Counted from the stretch's first letter, positions 10,945 to 23,324 are shown. The stretch: DNA of 46,908 bases from Priapulus caudatus (GCF_000485595.1 NW_014577070.1:502686-549593); one strand, 5' to 3'. Notes: generated from the sequence alone by a model not told the origin. Translations and numbers: made by a program.

Positions 10945-13190
10945 CGTAACTTCGTAGCACCTGTCTACGATCGCTTACGTCAGTAGCTTGTTACAATGAG
11001 ATCGCCTGCCTCATACACTGATGGATGGATGCGCTACCGCATCATTCACTAATTTGATGTACGGCGCGGCGGTACAATGGCAGCAGAATGGCGCCCTGCA
11101 CGCGAATGATCCCAGGCTCGGCGCTGAAGCCGTTAATGGCTGCCGGGTCGTAATAGAGTTTTTGTTCGCACACAATGGCTGCGGCGATGAATTGCCCTTT
11201 TATTTATTAGACACTGCCTCCTCCCCACGTGGGAGTACATACCCCCCCCCCACACACACACACACACACGAACGCGCACAACACACGCGCAAACACGCGC
11301 ACGCACGCGATATACGGCCCCTGCTGATCTACGGCATATTATAGCTAGAGTGTGTGTGCTACAAGTATCGTATATATATATATACCCCTGTATACACGCC
11401 CTGTGTTTGCTAGATCTGTCGCTCACGCGCGCACGTCATCAAAATGTGATTGAACCGTGTGTGTGTACATTAAACGGCGAGCGTGATACGTCTCTGTTGC
11501 AATCATTATCAGTGTCGTCGCATCGAGCGCTGTAGAGCCAGCAGTACATCCCACACCGTATAACACAGGAACAGTGTTGTATGCTGTCGAGAACGGGGCG
11601 CTAGAAATGAGGTTAGAATGAACTAGCCATGCAACCACGCGCCGGCAATATACAAGAGGAGGGTAATGGCGACCGATAGCGTATCAGTGGGATGTAGATT
11701 CATCATTGAATCGCTCCGAGCACCTCAACCCATCGAGCCCCTCGCTCCACTTTGCTGTCGTTATGACGTATGAGCAACCGACATACTACGTATAGGTCCG
11801 TGCAGTGTACGCCAACTGTGCACCCACAGTGCCGCTCCCAAACCTCTTTAGGTTCAAACATCACAGAGTACCCTGTGTAGCTTAGCCTTAGCTGGCCGCG
11901 TCCTTGCTTTCTGCAAAAGTCCCTTTCCCGCGTACAAGTTCTTCCGTCGCGCAAAAACAGCCGGCAGCGGGGGAGAGCGACTAGCTGTGAGGACTCAGAC
12001 CAGCAAGGAAGCTGCGTTGTCCTGTCCGCATCATGCGATGACTGAGAGAAGAACGCACGTGACCTCCATCGCTACCCATCCCCCCCATCCACCCAGACGC
12101 AGTCAATATTTTCGAACGAGATCTGCTCTCTGCCCCGAAGAAATGCTCGGCTCGAGCTCGCCACTGTGAATCGTAATTCTCGATCGTTCTTCTAAGCCTA
12201 TGCGAGCGGCAATCGCAGATAACACTCATTTGCAAAACAAATTTCGCGTCGTCCGTCGTCAAAACTCCCCTTGGATTTTTTCTGCAGTATAGTCAGACTC
12301 AGAGCGACGTTAGCTGCATGTGATCTTAAAGACTGCATGCATACCAATTATTTCCATCTAATTGCAACTATATATGCGCAGACTGATATTCAAGCTTAGC
12401 TGCGGAACAAAGCATTAGAGCTCATTACAATTTTACGGTGAGCTAACTCTCTACGCTTTCGGCATAAATGCTTCTTTGCAATCGCGCACAAAGTAAAGTT
12501 AATTGGCTACAGAGTGACTCGATCAGCAATCAAGCGCATTGTTTTCAAGCGGCCTTAACCTTTTTGAAAACATTAGCAGCATTTCATCAGCTAACGCAAC
12601 AAACAAGGTCATCCTCCGGCGAGGCAACTCAGAGTAATTAACACTAATGAAGTGAAAAAAACATCGCCATTCAGCTTTAAATAGCACGTATCCGTTACCA
12701 AAAAAAACACCACGACGGGCCTCCTATTCTAATATTCGGTATAATATTCCGTCTCCTAGTACGGAGATTAGCTTCACCAGCAAGCACGGCAAACCCTTAT
12801 CTAATGAGAGACATGAATAACAGCCATCGTTAGTCGCTTCCCCTCCAGCCGCACGCAGAGCCGACGTGTTGACTGCATTTATAACTGTATATCTATCGTC
12901 AAAAACCATGCGAGCACTGTTTGCTTCCGATGATTCATCATTGCACACCTGCGGCGGGGTTGCTAGGTGTGCTTGCGCGCGCGCGCCCATCGTATATAGA
13001 TGCTGCTATATACGCTGCCGACAGCGTGGGTAGACTGTCGCCGGTATGAAATATGGCAGGTCTTTCCGGCGCGTTTGTTTCCGACCGGTGGACGTCTAAT
13101 TGGCATCCTCTCAGGTGAGGCATCTCGCAAAACGATGAAATGAAATTCATGCGGCAGATGCAGCTGCCTGTCTCGCTATATATATATATA
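10945..13190. other. No gene recognised; short (CA)n and (TA)n runs
   Basis: A (CA)n microsatellite lies at about 11250-11308 and a (TA)n run at 11371-11385. Frames of 60-130 codons (for example 12938-13330 minus) either lack recognisable domains or extend into the interspersed repeat at 13195. Confidence 0.5.
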
Positions 13191-13194
13191 GGTA

Positions 13195-13484
13195 TTGTTG
13201 TGTATTCGTGACATTCCGTCAGGTGGCGTAGCCACAGCGAGCGGTTGGTCATTTTTGTGTTTGAAATGTGTTGAGAAAATTTTGCAGAAATTCGCATCAT
13301 CCGAGCTGGCAAAAGTTTCGAGCGGAGCATAGAGCATGAATCTGTAGTTATTTAACATGAATAAAGTGTATGTTGTGTATGTTGTATTATGCGAAGTAAC
13401 AGTGTGAGTATTTTTAATTAATTTCTGTTCGATGCTTATTCAGGCCTGCCGCCTATGGACGCCCTCTACTGTTGTTCAACACCT
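13195..13484. repeat. Interspersed repeat, copy 2 (290 bp)
   Basis: Second copy of the element at 4743-5021, in the same orientation. It is about 11 bases longer because a TGTATGTTGT segment is expanded near 13370. A (TA)n run abuts its left end. Confidence 0.8.
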
Positions 13485-13489
13485 CTAAG

Positions 13490-15335
13490 CCGTGGATTCA
13501 CACGTGACGTACGTGATGTTAATCTGTACGCACCGCCATCTATTGATGAATAGCATTTTTATCAATTTTTCACTTTTTGTTTCAGCCAGAACCACCTACC
13601 AGACGTGCTGATTCTGAAAATATCTTTAGTTTTCCTCTAGGCTGCGGAGTTCTCTAGTTATGCGAGTACGGACTAATTCGGCTCAACAACTTTATATATA
13701 GAGATATATATATACACACAATGCAGCAGGCCAGTATATAGTAAAAAAATAATACGCACATCAACAAAACAAACGTAATGCATGCGTGTGACATGCGTGT
13801 GTGTATGGACACAGAGCAGGATGTATGCATGTATGAGTCTACGTATATCAGGCAGCAAGTACTATTACATGATCTTGCTCATCTATATATACTATATATA
13901 TAGTATATATATATATATATATAAATCTTATAGTTAAGTTCAATAAACATCGGCTCATGGTATATTATCAGAGATACTAATCCTAATATCAATATTGATA
14001 GATTCTTGATATTATTAGCACACGGTAAGGACACGCGCAGTGCACCCCTCACATAATGCTTGCAATATAGGATAGCTCACACAGTACAACGCTTCATTCG
14101 CAAGGGTTCTTATTAAATCAGCCGGCATCAACTCACTCTGAATACAGATCAGTGCACAGAAAGGGGCAAACACGCTTGGCCTCTCTCTCACCGAACTAAC
14201 CACAAGCCACGCACGCGGTTGAACCATGCGGTCTGCAGAGGCCATCAGTAATACTAGCAGGCGCTGCGTGAATCATTAAGTAGATGCATTGAGTAGGCGC
14301 TTGGCTATACGTATACGTAGCATGCTAAAAAAGCAGGTGACGCGTTCATTCACTGATCATCAGTCCGCAGACGTTTCGATCAAAAATTCTCGAGTGAACG
14401 ATTTCTCGCGACTGCGGGCGGCATGCACTCGGCCGTAGCGAAAGCTCTTTCTCTCTCGCAAATCTCATCTGTTGCTTTAATGATTCTGCCCACAACCGTT
14501 ATCCCTCGGGGAGATGCTACATTGATTTTTTTCTTTCCCCTCCCTTCCACGACAAACCATCTTCCGCTGACGACCTCATCGAGCCAGCAATATTACGATG
14601 GTGGCATCTCTGCTCGCGCGACACATTAACGCGTGTATGTGCTCGTTGACGGGGTGTGGCAAGGGAGGTCATACATAATGAAGGTCCAATTAGCACGCGC
14701 GGCTCTCTGCGTAGATGGTGGAAGATAGGATAGGATAGGATGGGATGCTCTCAGTGAGGCGGCCAAGTAATGCAGCATGCATGCGGGCTTCGCGAATATT
14801 CCCGATGATGACGAAGCTCTCTATAGAAAGGTCACAGACGTGCGAGTATAGACACACACGCACGCACGCACATAAGCACGCACGCATGCATGTATATATT
14901 ATTATTATATATATATAATATATAGATGAGAGAGAGAGAATGGGGGCGAGACTCAGTATATTATATCAGTGCTCGGAAATAAGCGTGTGTCGCGTTGTCC
15001 GAAAGGCAACCAGAATGTTGCGCCGGACAAGCCTAAACCAGTCGGAGGATTGTCGAGTGGACACAGAAACTGTGACGAAATACGCGACTTGTAGTTACTG
15101 TTTTTCTCAGTGGTCTCCAGAGACTTATAGCCTGGCGGCCCGCCATTAATCTATTGTGTGGAAAGCGCGGCGACATACCAGTGACATTTCCAACCTGGTA
15201 TCAGCGTTTTTGATTTATGAGAGGTGAACTCTATTTGCCGAACCAGCAACCAGCAAGTTCCCCCTCAGTTTTGGTATTTTATTCCATTACTATTTTTGAA
15301 TTTTCCGATGGACTTTGCCCATGCAAAACAACATA
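13490..15335. other. No gene recognised; several (TA)n runs
   Basis: A TATATAGTATATA palindrome lies at about 13885-13925 and another TA palindrome at about 14892-14925. The rest is unique sequence without a supported gene. Confidence 0.5.
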
Positions 15336-15741
15336 CAGTGGCCGGATTCATGTTGAGTCAAAAAGTTAAAAAAAAGAGAATTGTCGTTAGTCAGATGACG
15401 CTGTACATTACTCAAAAGTGCCGCAAAAATACCATCTCCTCGATGACATTTCAAAATTTTCTGGGGAGGAGAACCCCCATACCCCCCGCCTGCTTTTTAC
15501 CCCCTCAGTGGATCCCTAGATCTTGCGCACTGACAATTGACGATATCTTCGGGGCAGGACAGATGAACAAAATTCGCTTTTCGCATGGCGCACGCCAAAA
15601 CAAAGATACAGAGAAGGTAGAGGGCGTAGAGGTGTGGGAGCGGAGGCGGAGGACCGATTAAAATATTAAGATAATACACATTTTACGCAGTACGCTGTTT
15701 ATTAGGGCCCTGATATAAAAAAATTCCTGGCTACACCACTG
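15336..15741. mobile_element. Possible hAT-like non-autonomous element
   Basis: The left edge reads CAGTGGCCGGATTCATG and the right edge CCTGGCTACACCACTG, whose complement is CAGTGGTGTAGCCAGG. CAGTGGCG-type termini are common in hAT elements. Internal sequence (CATCTCCT, then CATTTCAAAATTTTCTGGGG) resembles in inverted form the element at 37998-38294. No 8-bp target duplication is visible, so the boundaries are tentative. Confidence 0.45.
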
Positions 15742-15984
15742 TTTTTTGGGGGTTTTCTGACCATATTATTAATAGTGATTGAAAATAGGAGATATTACAG
15801 AATATTTTTTTGGCAGACAACAGAATTGTGCGGACAACCATGATTTGATGCCTGGGTTGTCCGCAGAGACTAACGCACATTTTGTTTTCAACTTATGTTA
15901 GATAGAACAATTGTAATATATAATATTAGATATAGATGGGATAGAGAAGAATTGGATAAGATGAGTATGATATTAGGCAAGTGG

Positions 15985-16080
15985 ATACGCCAGTAGTAGT
16001 ACGATAGATAGAATCCCCGATAAGATAGAGAGATAGAGTAGATAGATAAGATAGAGTTGATAGATAGATAGATAGATAGT
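15985..16080. repeat. Noisy (GATA)n tract left of duplicated block
   Basis: GATA units are interrupted by single-base insertions and losses. The pure (GATA)n at 17489-17553 holds the same position relative to the second duplicate. The noise matches uncorrected long-read sequence. Confidence 0.6.
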
Positions 16081-16088
16081 GTAAACAT

Positions 16089-16805
16089 CTAGTCATATCC
16101 CGAGTTATCAGAATCTAGTTTAAAAGAAGAAGTGAAGGTAGTGGAATTCATGTCCCAAGCCTTCAAGAAAGGTTTTAATTGCCGTATCTGAGGCCACCCG
16201 TACTACCGAGACGTGGCGGACATCTAGGCGTAACAGACCGCAGCGAACAGAGAGGTAGACACGCTCACGTAACGTTACAGTATACTCAGTATAGGCGTTC
16301 GACCGTGAAGCCACACCAGGGTGCATAATGGATGCAGGTGGTACGACAGATAAGACGGATAGAAGATAATTGGCTAACAATTCCCTTCCTTACTAATACA
16401 TACTACTACTACAAGTACTACAAGTACAGTTACTGACAGCCGCAGCAGGGAGCATGAAGAGAACGACTCGCAAACTCGTTTCATTAGCAATTACAACACG
16501 CTGCTATCAATATATCATCGACAAACACTCGACAGCGATTCTCTGGTTGCCCATGCCACACTGACGTAGAGCGGCGCGAGGTTTGCGGAAAGTGATTCAC
16601 CGCGCGGCGTTGGAAACACAGAACGGTACGAACGATCACAAGCGTGCGCCGCCGCCGTGCCGAGACGTCCCCTGAATGTGCAGAACAACGCACCTTCGAC
16701 GAACCACGAGTAAGCGGATGAACATGTAATGTCAAGCGCTGCGCTCATACATATCATACGAATTGCATCTGGCACAATATATCATGCCGACTGCGATGCG
16801 CACGT
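16089..16805. repeat. Duplicated block, error-rich copy
   Basis: Matches 17560-18212 along its whole length, from CTAGTCATATCCCGAGTTAT to GATGCGCACGT. It is about 64 bases longer because of many scattered one- to three-base insertions. Its right edge is exactly the N gap. Confidence 0.85.
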
Positions 16806-16830
16806 NNNNNNNNNNNNNNNNNNNNNNNNN
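16806..16830. other. Assembly gap (25 N)
   Basis: Run of 25 undetermined bases between the duplicated block and a (GT)n microsatellite. Confidence 1.
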
Positions 16831-16844
16831 TGAGTGTGAGTGTG

Positions 16845-16894
<50 letters not shown>

Positions 16895-16940
16895 GGTGTG
16901 CGCGCGCGTGTGTGCGCGTGTGTGTGTGTGTACATGCGTG
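16831..16940. repeat. (GT)n microsatellite at the gap edge
   Basis: GT, GTGC and GAGT repeats begin directly after the N run. Confidence 0.95.
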
Positions 16941-17018
16941 CCTGTGTGCGTGCGGGTGTGTTCGTGCCAATCTGTGTTTCACAATTAGTCCAAAATTCCC
17001 ACGCTACTTGTATAACCC

Positions 17019-17130
<112 letters not shown>

Positions 17131-17299
17131 ACCAACTCATCTATCATGGAGCGCTGCATATACCTGCCACATAGAATGCGCAAATTAACCATAGCCTTGT
17201 TGTTCATACTGTTGTAAATGTACTAGGCAACTTTACTCGTAAAACGAGAGAAAACAGGCTTGACGGATTGTATAAACGCGACTTCATAGTTATAAACAA

Positions 17300-17555
<256 letters not shown>

Positions 17556-17559
17556 TACT

Positions 17560-18212
17560 CTAGTCATATCCCGAGTTATCAGAATTAGTGAAAAAGAAGA
17601 AGTGAAGGTAGTGAATCATGTCCCAAGCCTTCAACTTCAAGGAAAGGTTTTAATTGCCGTTTGGGCCACCGTACCCGAGCGTGCGGACATCTAGGCGTAA
17701 GACCGGCAGACGACAGAGTAACACGCTCACGCAACGTTCGTATAACTCGCTGGCGCTCCCGATGAAGCACACGGTGATAATGATGCAGCGTGTACGACAG
17801 AAACGGATGCGTAATTGGCTAAAATCCCTCCTCTACTACTACTACTACTACTACAAGTACTACAAGTACCAGTTACTACGCCGCAGCAGGGAGATGAAGA
17901 GAACGCTCGCAACACTCGTTCATTAGCAATTACACACACGCCGCTAAATATCATCGACAAACACTCGACAGCGATTCTGGTTGCCATGCCAACTGACGAT
18001 AGCGGCGCGATTTGCGAAAGATGATTCCCGCGCGCGTGGCAAACAAACAGACGACGAACGATCACAACTTGCGCCGCCGCCGCCGACGACGACGACCGCC
18101 CACGTACGACCGCCTCGCCGACGACGACGTGCGGTGCAGAATGTCAACGCTGCGCAATACATATCATACGAATTGTTGCGCAATATACATGCGATCTTTG
18201 CGATGCGCACGT
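17560..18212. repeat. Duplicated block, clean copy
   Basis: Partner of 16089-16805. It carries coherent (CTA)n and (CGA)n runs that are broken up in the other copy. Several short frames are open here, but none has a recognisable domain. Confidence 0.85.
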
Positions 18213-18515
18213 ACTATATAGAGATAATGGCGCGTTTTACGCGAGGTGTGGGGCCAACCCCACCCCCACACGCTTCTTCTTGCCAATATATCAGCGGCGG
18301 TTTTATGGCCGGCAACGGGGTGTAATGACAGCTATACGTACGATACGTGGCAGAAGCCACATGGGCGCTGTTGCTGCTAGCATCGCAGCGCTGTCGTTGT
18401 GCACCACGGCTCAACACGCGGTTGTGTACACGGGTTTTTCTCACAACGATAGCAACAGGGGACGACGCTGCCTGGCCAAAGCCTACGTTAGGACGTCAGA
18501 TTTCGTGGCTGTGCT

Positions 18516-18675
18516 CAGGATTAGGGTTTCATTAAGGTTATGGTTAGGGATACGTTAGGATTAGGGTGTCGTTACGGTTAGAGCTAGGGATGGGTAAGGA
18601 TTAGCGTTAGGGTTCGGGTCATGAGTTAGCAGAGACATTGCTAGGTTAGGGTTAACCGGTTACTATTAGGGTTAG
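18516..18675. repeat. Degenerate interstitial telomere-like repeats
   Basis: TTAGGG and variants (TTAGGA, TTACGG, CTAGGG, TTAGCG) recur over about 160 bases. No inverted repeat or target duplication was found, unlike the transposon-borne arrays on the right. Confidence 0.75.
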
Positions 18676-18685
18676 AGATAGAGTT

Positions 18686-18728
18686 ATGATAATGATGGTG
18701 ATGATGTTGTTGTTGTTGTTGATGATGT

Positions 18729-18765
<37 letters not shown>

Positions 18766-18795
18766 AGTGACGATGATGATGAAGATGATGATGGG
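18686..18795. repeat. (GAT)n/(GTT)n trinucleotide microsatellite
   Basis: GATGATGAT and GTTGTTGTT units run from TTATGATAATGATGG to AAGATGATGATGGGG. Confidence 0.93.
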
Positions 18796-18840
18796 GGTCC
18801 CAACGTGGGATCAAGCCCGTTGCTCTGCATGCGATTCCAG

Positions 18841-18896
18841 TTTTGCGTGCGTCCGTGTGTGCGTGCGTGTGTCCGTGCGTGCGTGCGCGCGTGCAC
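18841..18896. repeat. (GTGC)n short repeat
   Basis: Repeated GTGCGTCC and GTGCGTGC units. Confidence 0.8.
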
Positions 18897-19229
18897 ATGT
18901 CTTGTGTTTTACCTCCGCGCGTGGTTTACTTTCTAGCACACGTATCATCAGCCAGCACTCTGAGCGCTCGGCTGATCAATGCTGGGCTGCGGCATGCATA
19001 ATTGACTACATCGCAGCCGCACACCTACCCTAGCTAATTGCGACCATTATTTCCGGCGGAGAGCTAAATAGTCGTGCATTAGTCATTAGTGCATCGTTGC
19101 TGTAGCGTCATAACGCGTCCATCTGCCGATCCCGTGTGACGGTGCCTCACTGTCAACACGGCACCTGGCGTTGACACCTCAGCTTCGCCCTGCTTTTAGG
19201 CCATCCGCCTGTTGTCACGCATCATGCAG

Positions 19230-19320
19230 GGCCGTGGCTCTAGAACGTAGCTATAGCCCTTCGCTCTGCCACAGGCCATGTGGCAGAGCGAAAGGCTATA
19301 GTTCAAGATCTAGCGGGGCC
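19230..19320. repeat. Near-perfect 42-bp-arm hairpin
   Basis: The left arm contains CTATAGCCCTTCGCTCTGCC and the right arm its complement, with a mismatch or small bulge. Only about six bases (GGCCAT) separate the arms. The outer parts (GGCCGTGGCTCTAGA against TCTAGCGGGGCC) pair less well. It could be a MITE or a transcribed hairpin. Confidence 0.8.
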
Positions 19321-20154
19321 GTAGTAAGAAAAGGGCCCAGCCACGCACGCGTGAATTCGGTGAAAAAAACTGCAAATAAGTCTCACAATGAGTGTACGCT
19401 AATAATATGAAATCGTCAAAATGAAACCCTCGTTTCAGACCCCCTCCCTCCCCCCGGGCCGCCACGTTATTCACGTTGCTTGGGAGCCGCGCCCCTCCCT
19501 CGTCATTACTCATCTCCTCCCTTTCTCCCTTAGGAATTCTCCCGGGATATACGGCTGTCATGTACTTCAGCTTCTTACGGCCGGGTCACCGTCGAAATTG
19601 ACATCGGTCGTAGTGGCATCAAGAGCTAATAATACACATTAACTAATAATACATATATGTATGATTAGCTCTTGCTGGCATGCCACATATCGCCCAACGC
19701 TCGTTTCCTAATATCAATTAGTAACAAACCGTACATAGCTACGACACGGTAACAGCGGGTGATCATAAACAACATTTTGTCCAGGATAACGGTGACTTGT
19801 AATCCATAGATATTCCCGCCGCATGTTTGACGCTTGTCAGAGCTGTCTCATAAACACCCACTGTATAGCGTGAGTAGCGCAGAACTCGCAGTAGCGCGAT
19901 GCAATCTGTCAAGTGCGAATAAGGAGGGATAACGCTCCCGTTACTACGTCTGCTGCACTTCGCGAATAAGTACATATACATCTCTGCCGTATCTTGCAAA
20001 CAAATATTGATAAACGATCATTTTTGTCGAGGCGGCAGTGACACGAACATATGATATTACTTTTTGCCGCTATCGTCTGCAGCGAGCCTCGCATCACAGA
20101 CAGGAAATCTCCCGCGATCTCACGTCAATGCTCCGTCCGTTGCAGGCAGTAAAG

Positions 20155-21298
20155 ATGAGGAAGCCACGCTGCGGATGCTGGCCTCCGCTGCTGCTGCTGC
20201 TGGCGCTGATCTTGCTCCGCGCCGCCAACGCCGCCGACGACAACGCGACCGCCGCGCCGCGCTGCCCCGCGCCGACTGTCGGCCCGTGCACCTGTGCCGC
20301 GGCGGGTCCCGACGGCGGCGTCGCCATCACGTGCACGGCCATCGCCGACGTCGCTGGCGCCCTCGCGGCGATCGCCGCCTCCGGCGTCTCCGTCGTCGAC
20401 GAGCTTCGCATTCAGAAGACTCTGTGGCGCGCTATCGGCCCGCGTGCGTTCGCCGGACTGCGCGTGCGCCGCCTGGCAATCAACCGCTGCGGCGTGAGTG
20501 AGGTCGCCGATGCCGCGTTCGCCCACCTCGGCCGCGACCTCGTCGAACTCGACCTCAACTTCAACAACGTCAGCCGGCTGCCGCCCGCGCTGTTCACCGA
20601 CGCGCCGCGGCTGCGCGTGCTCCGCCTCGCGACAAACGCGCTCGCCGAGCTGCCCAGCTTCGGTGCGGCGCGCCACCTCGACACCGCCGACCTGTCGCGC
20701 AACGACGTGCGCGTCGTCCTTGATGACGCGTTCGCCGAGGCCGACTCGCTGCGCGTGCTCAACCTGCGCGCGAACAGCATCGCCGTCGTGCAGCCGCACG
20801 CATTCCGCCACGCAAACTCGTCGCTGCGCGTGCTGCTGCTGCAGAGCAACGCCGTGCGCGCGTTCGCGCCCGACACGTTCCGCGACCTCGCCGCGCTCTC
20901 CGAGCTCAACCTCGACGCGAACGACCTCGACGAGAGCGCGTTCGCCGCGCTGGCGCCGCTCGCCGCGCTCGAGACACTCTCGCTGCGCGCCAACCGCCTC
21001 GCGGGCGTCGCCGGAGTCGGCGCGCTCGCGCGGCTGCGGCGCCTCGACGTCGCCGACAATGGCATCGCGACGGTGGCGCCGCGCGCGTTCGCGGGTCTCG
21101 CGGCGCTGCGGCAGCTGTCGCTCGAGCGCAATCGGCTCGGCGCGGTGTGTCCGCAAGCGTTTGCGGGGCTGGGCGAACTCTCCGTGCTGAATCTCCGCGG
21201 CAACCCGATCTCGCACCTGCCGGCCGAGGCATTTGATCGTAACGAGACGGCGGCGGAGGATGAGGATGCTGCGCCGATGCTGCAGATCGACCTGAGCG
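20155..21298 (+). CDS. LRR-FN3 transmembrane protein, exon 1
   Basis: Encodes residues 1-381 of a predicted 756-residue single-pass membrane protein. The chosen start is the in-frame ATG at 20155 because a basic stretch and a Leu-rich signal peptide (about residues 1-26) follow at once. In-frame ATGs at 20038 and 20128 would place a poor leader in front. A CAG acceptor-like site just upstream (20146) suggests a 5' UTR intron. A Cys-rich LRRNT cap with CPAP and PCTC (about 37-60) is followed by about eleven leucine-rich repeats of the LxxLxLxxNxI/L type (about 95-380). The exon ends in GTGAGT after one base of a split Asp codon. Codons are extremely GC-rich. Shadow frames on both strands are artefacts of that composition. 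Confidence 0.92.
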
Positions 21299-21762
21299 GT
21301 GAGTAGAGAGGGAGGGAGCGAGCCACCGGGGCTTCTTCTTGTTTACTGCTTTGTTTTTGTTTTCTTTTGCGAGGTCTTTTTTGTTTTCTGCTTTGAGTTT
21401 TTCTCAGTTATTTTGGTTGTCTTGTTGTCGTCTTCATTTTGGTCTCTTTCTTTTTATTTTTCTCCTTCTACTTCTACTTCTTCCCCGCCTCTTTTGCCTT
21501 CCACTATTTTTTCTTCTCCATTTACTTTTTCTTTTTCTCTTCCTCCTCCTTCTATTTCTTCCTCTTCTTCGTCTTTCTCTTCTTCACCTTCTCCTCCATT
21601 TTTGTTGCATCTTCAGGCTCTCTCAGGAACGCAACTGCAAGCTCGCAGTGCAACCTGCTACACAGCGACCACGTGGAGCTGCTTGCCAGCAGAACTTCTT
21701 CTTGGCTTCTTTCTTCTTCTTGGCTTCTTTCTGCTTCTTCTTCTGCTGCTGTTTCTGCTTCT

Positions 21763-21794
<32 letters not shown>

Positions 21795-21825
21795 GTCTTC
21801 TTCTTCTTCTTCTTCTTCCTCTCCT

Positions 21826-21857
<32 letters not shown>

Positions 21858-22162
21858 TTCTTCTTCTTCTTTTTCTTCTGCTATTGGCAATATAAGACCA
21901 GTAACAAGCGATTATATCGTAAACTAGTAGAAGAATCACTTCATAGCTAGCATCATTTCATGAGCTGCCGTCAACTTTGGATCGACCATAGTTTCGCAGA
22001 GAGTTTCAATCCTCCTCCAACATAATTCCTCAGTGACTTATACACGCTCGCGATCGCCACGTGATGTAGATCGATGTGTGGTATGCAAAACTGCAATATT
22101 GTCCAGGTTGGCACACGCTTGTCATACGTCAACTAATGCGGCTCGTTTATCTCCCTCCGCAG
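21299..22162 (+). other. Intron of the LRR-FN3 gene, pyrimidine-rich
   Basis: Begins GTGAGT and ends in a pyrimidine-rich CTCCCTCCGCAG. The middle (about 21430-21880) is dominated by TTC, TCC and CTT repeats with a (GTC)n run at 21770-21797. The Ser-, Leu- or Phe-rich frames here are by-products. Joining the flanking exons restores the LRRCT signature across the junction. Confidence 0.88.
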
Positions 22163-23289
22163 ACAACGCGTTCGACTGCGACTGCCTGGCCGCGTGGCTG
22201 CGGGAGAGCACGTCCGTGAGCGTGCAGGGCACCTGCAGCCTCCCCCCATCGCTCGCCGGCCGCGACATATCGGACGTCGCCGCCAAAGACCTCACCTGCC
22301 CTGACGGCTTCATCGGCCTCACCTGCGTGCTGCCGCGGCGCGCCGACCAACAGCCGCTGCTGCTCGAGATAGCGAACCAGACGAGCGAATCGCTCGCGCT
22401 GTCGTGGAACCACAGCGCGGCGGATGGCGGGGGCGAGCCGGCGGGGTGGTACGTCATCGAGTACAAGGCCGACGGTGCTGCCACCTCGCGCAGCTACAAC
22501 GTCAGCGGCGACGACTCGGCGGCCGTTCTCTCCGACCTCGCGGCGGAGGACGCTTACACGGTGTGCGTGACGGCGGGCGGGGGCGACGACGGTGACGGCA
22601 CGTGCGTCCGCGTGTGGACGCCGCCCGCGCCGACGCCTGCGACGTGCCCGACGCCGCTGGCGACCCCTACAACGCGGCCCACCGACGCGACACGCCCGTC
22701 CTCCACGACGCCGTCCCCGCCATCGCAGCGCGTGCGGCTCCACCTGGTGACGATCCGCGACGACACGATCGAGATCTCGTGGGGTCCCGTCATCGCCGAC
22801 GCGGCCGCCGACTTTCGCGTTGCCTACAGGCCCTACGCCGGCGCCCCCTACGACTCCGTCGATGCCAATGCCGCGTACGGCGGCTACGTCAACACGTCGC
22901 ACTACCGCACGCGCGTGCACGGACTCAACGCCAGCGCCATCTACACCGTCTGCGTGTCGGGACGCGCCGCCGACGTTGCCTTCGACGCCGAGTGCGTCAA
23001 CGTGCAGACGGGCACGACGGCTCGCGACGGTGGCGCCTCCGAGCGGTGGTACTCGGGCGGCTTCGACATCGCGATGGGCATGCTGGCGACGTTCATCGTG
23101 CAGACGGCGATCATGCTCGCGATCTTCGGCTGCTACCAGCACGTGCGGCGGCGCGGCTGCGGCGGCGGCGGGGGAGGCGAGGGCTCGCTGCGCGTGCCGC
23201 GCACGCACAGCAACTACCTCGTGCTCGAAGAGGTGGAGGCGTCGACACCGCAGCTCACGCAGCAGACGGGCGACGACGAGGAATTGTGA
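22163..23289 (+). CDS. LRR-FN3 transmembrane protein, exon 2
   Basis: Completes the protein (residues 382-756). It opens with the LRRCT cap, NAFDCDCLAAWL, with paired cysteines to about residue 436. Two fibronectin III domains follow (about 447-534 and 571-666), each with a conserved Trp near its start and a Y-x-V-C-V strand near its end. A Pro/Thr-rich linker (about 535-570) joins them. One hydrophobic helix (about 684-706) is followed by basic HVRRR and a 50-residue Gly-rich, then acidic, tail. LRRNT-LRR-LRRCT-FN3-TM is the layout of FLRT, LRIT-like and LRFN-like adhesion receptors; here no Ig domain is present. The extracellular part probably binds surface ligands, which is an inference from architecture. 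Orthology to a named family cannot be settled. Confidence 0.92.
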
Positions 23290-23324
23290 TCCGCGACGAC
23301 GACGACGACAACGACGTGAGACGG

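Noticed and set aside
15224-15661. 145-codon plus-strand frame as a gene
   Set aside because: It overlaps sequence with hAT-like ends and has no recognisable domain.
20125-21326. Long minus-strand and alternate plus-strand frames over the LRR exon (up to 363 residues)
   Set aside because: They are shadows caused by the GC-rich codons of the real LRR frame. None shows a domain, and stops fall where the LRR exon ends.
21339-21950. Phe/Leu/Ser-rich frames after the LRR exon, which might extend the protein
   Set aside because: They lie in a pyrimidine-rich intron. A GTGAGT donor and CCGCAG acceptor join exons that rebuild the LRRCT motif.
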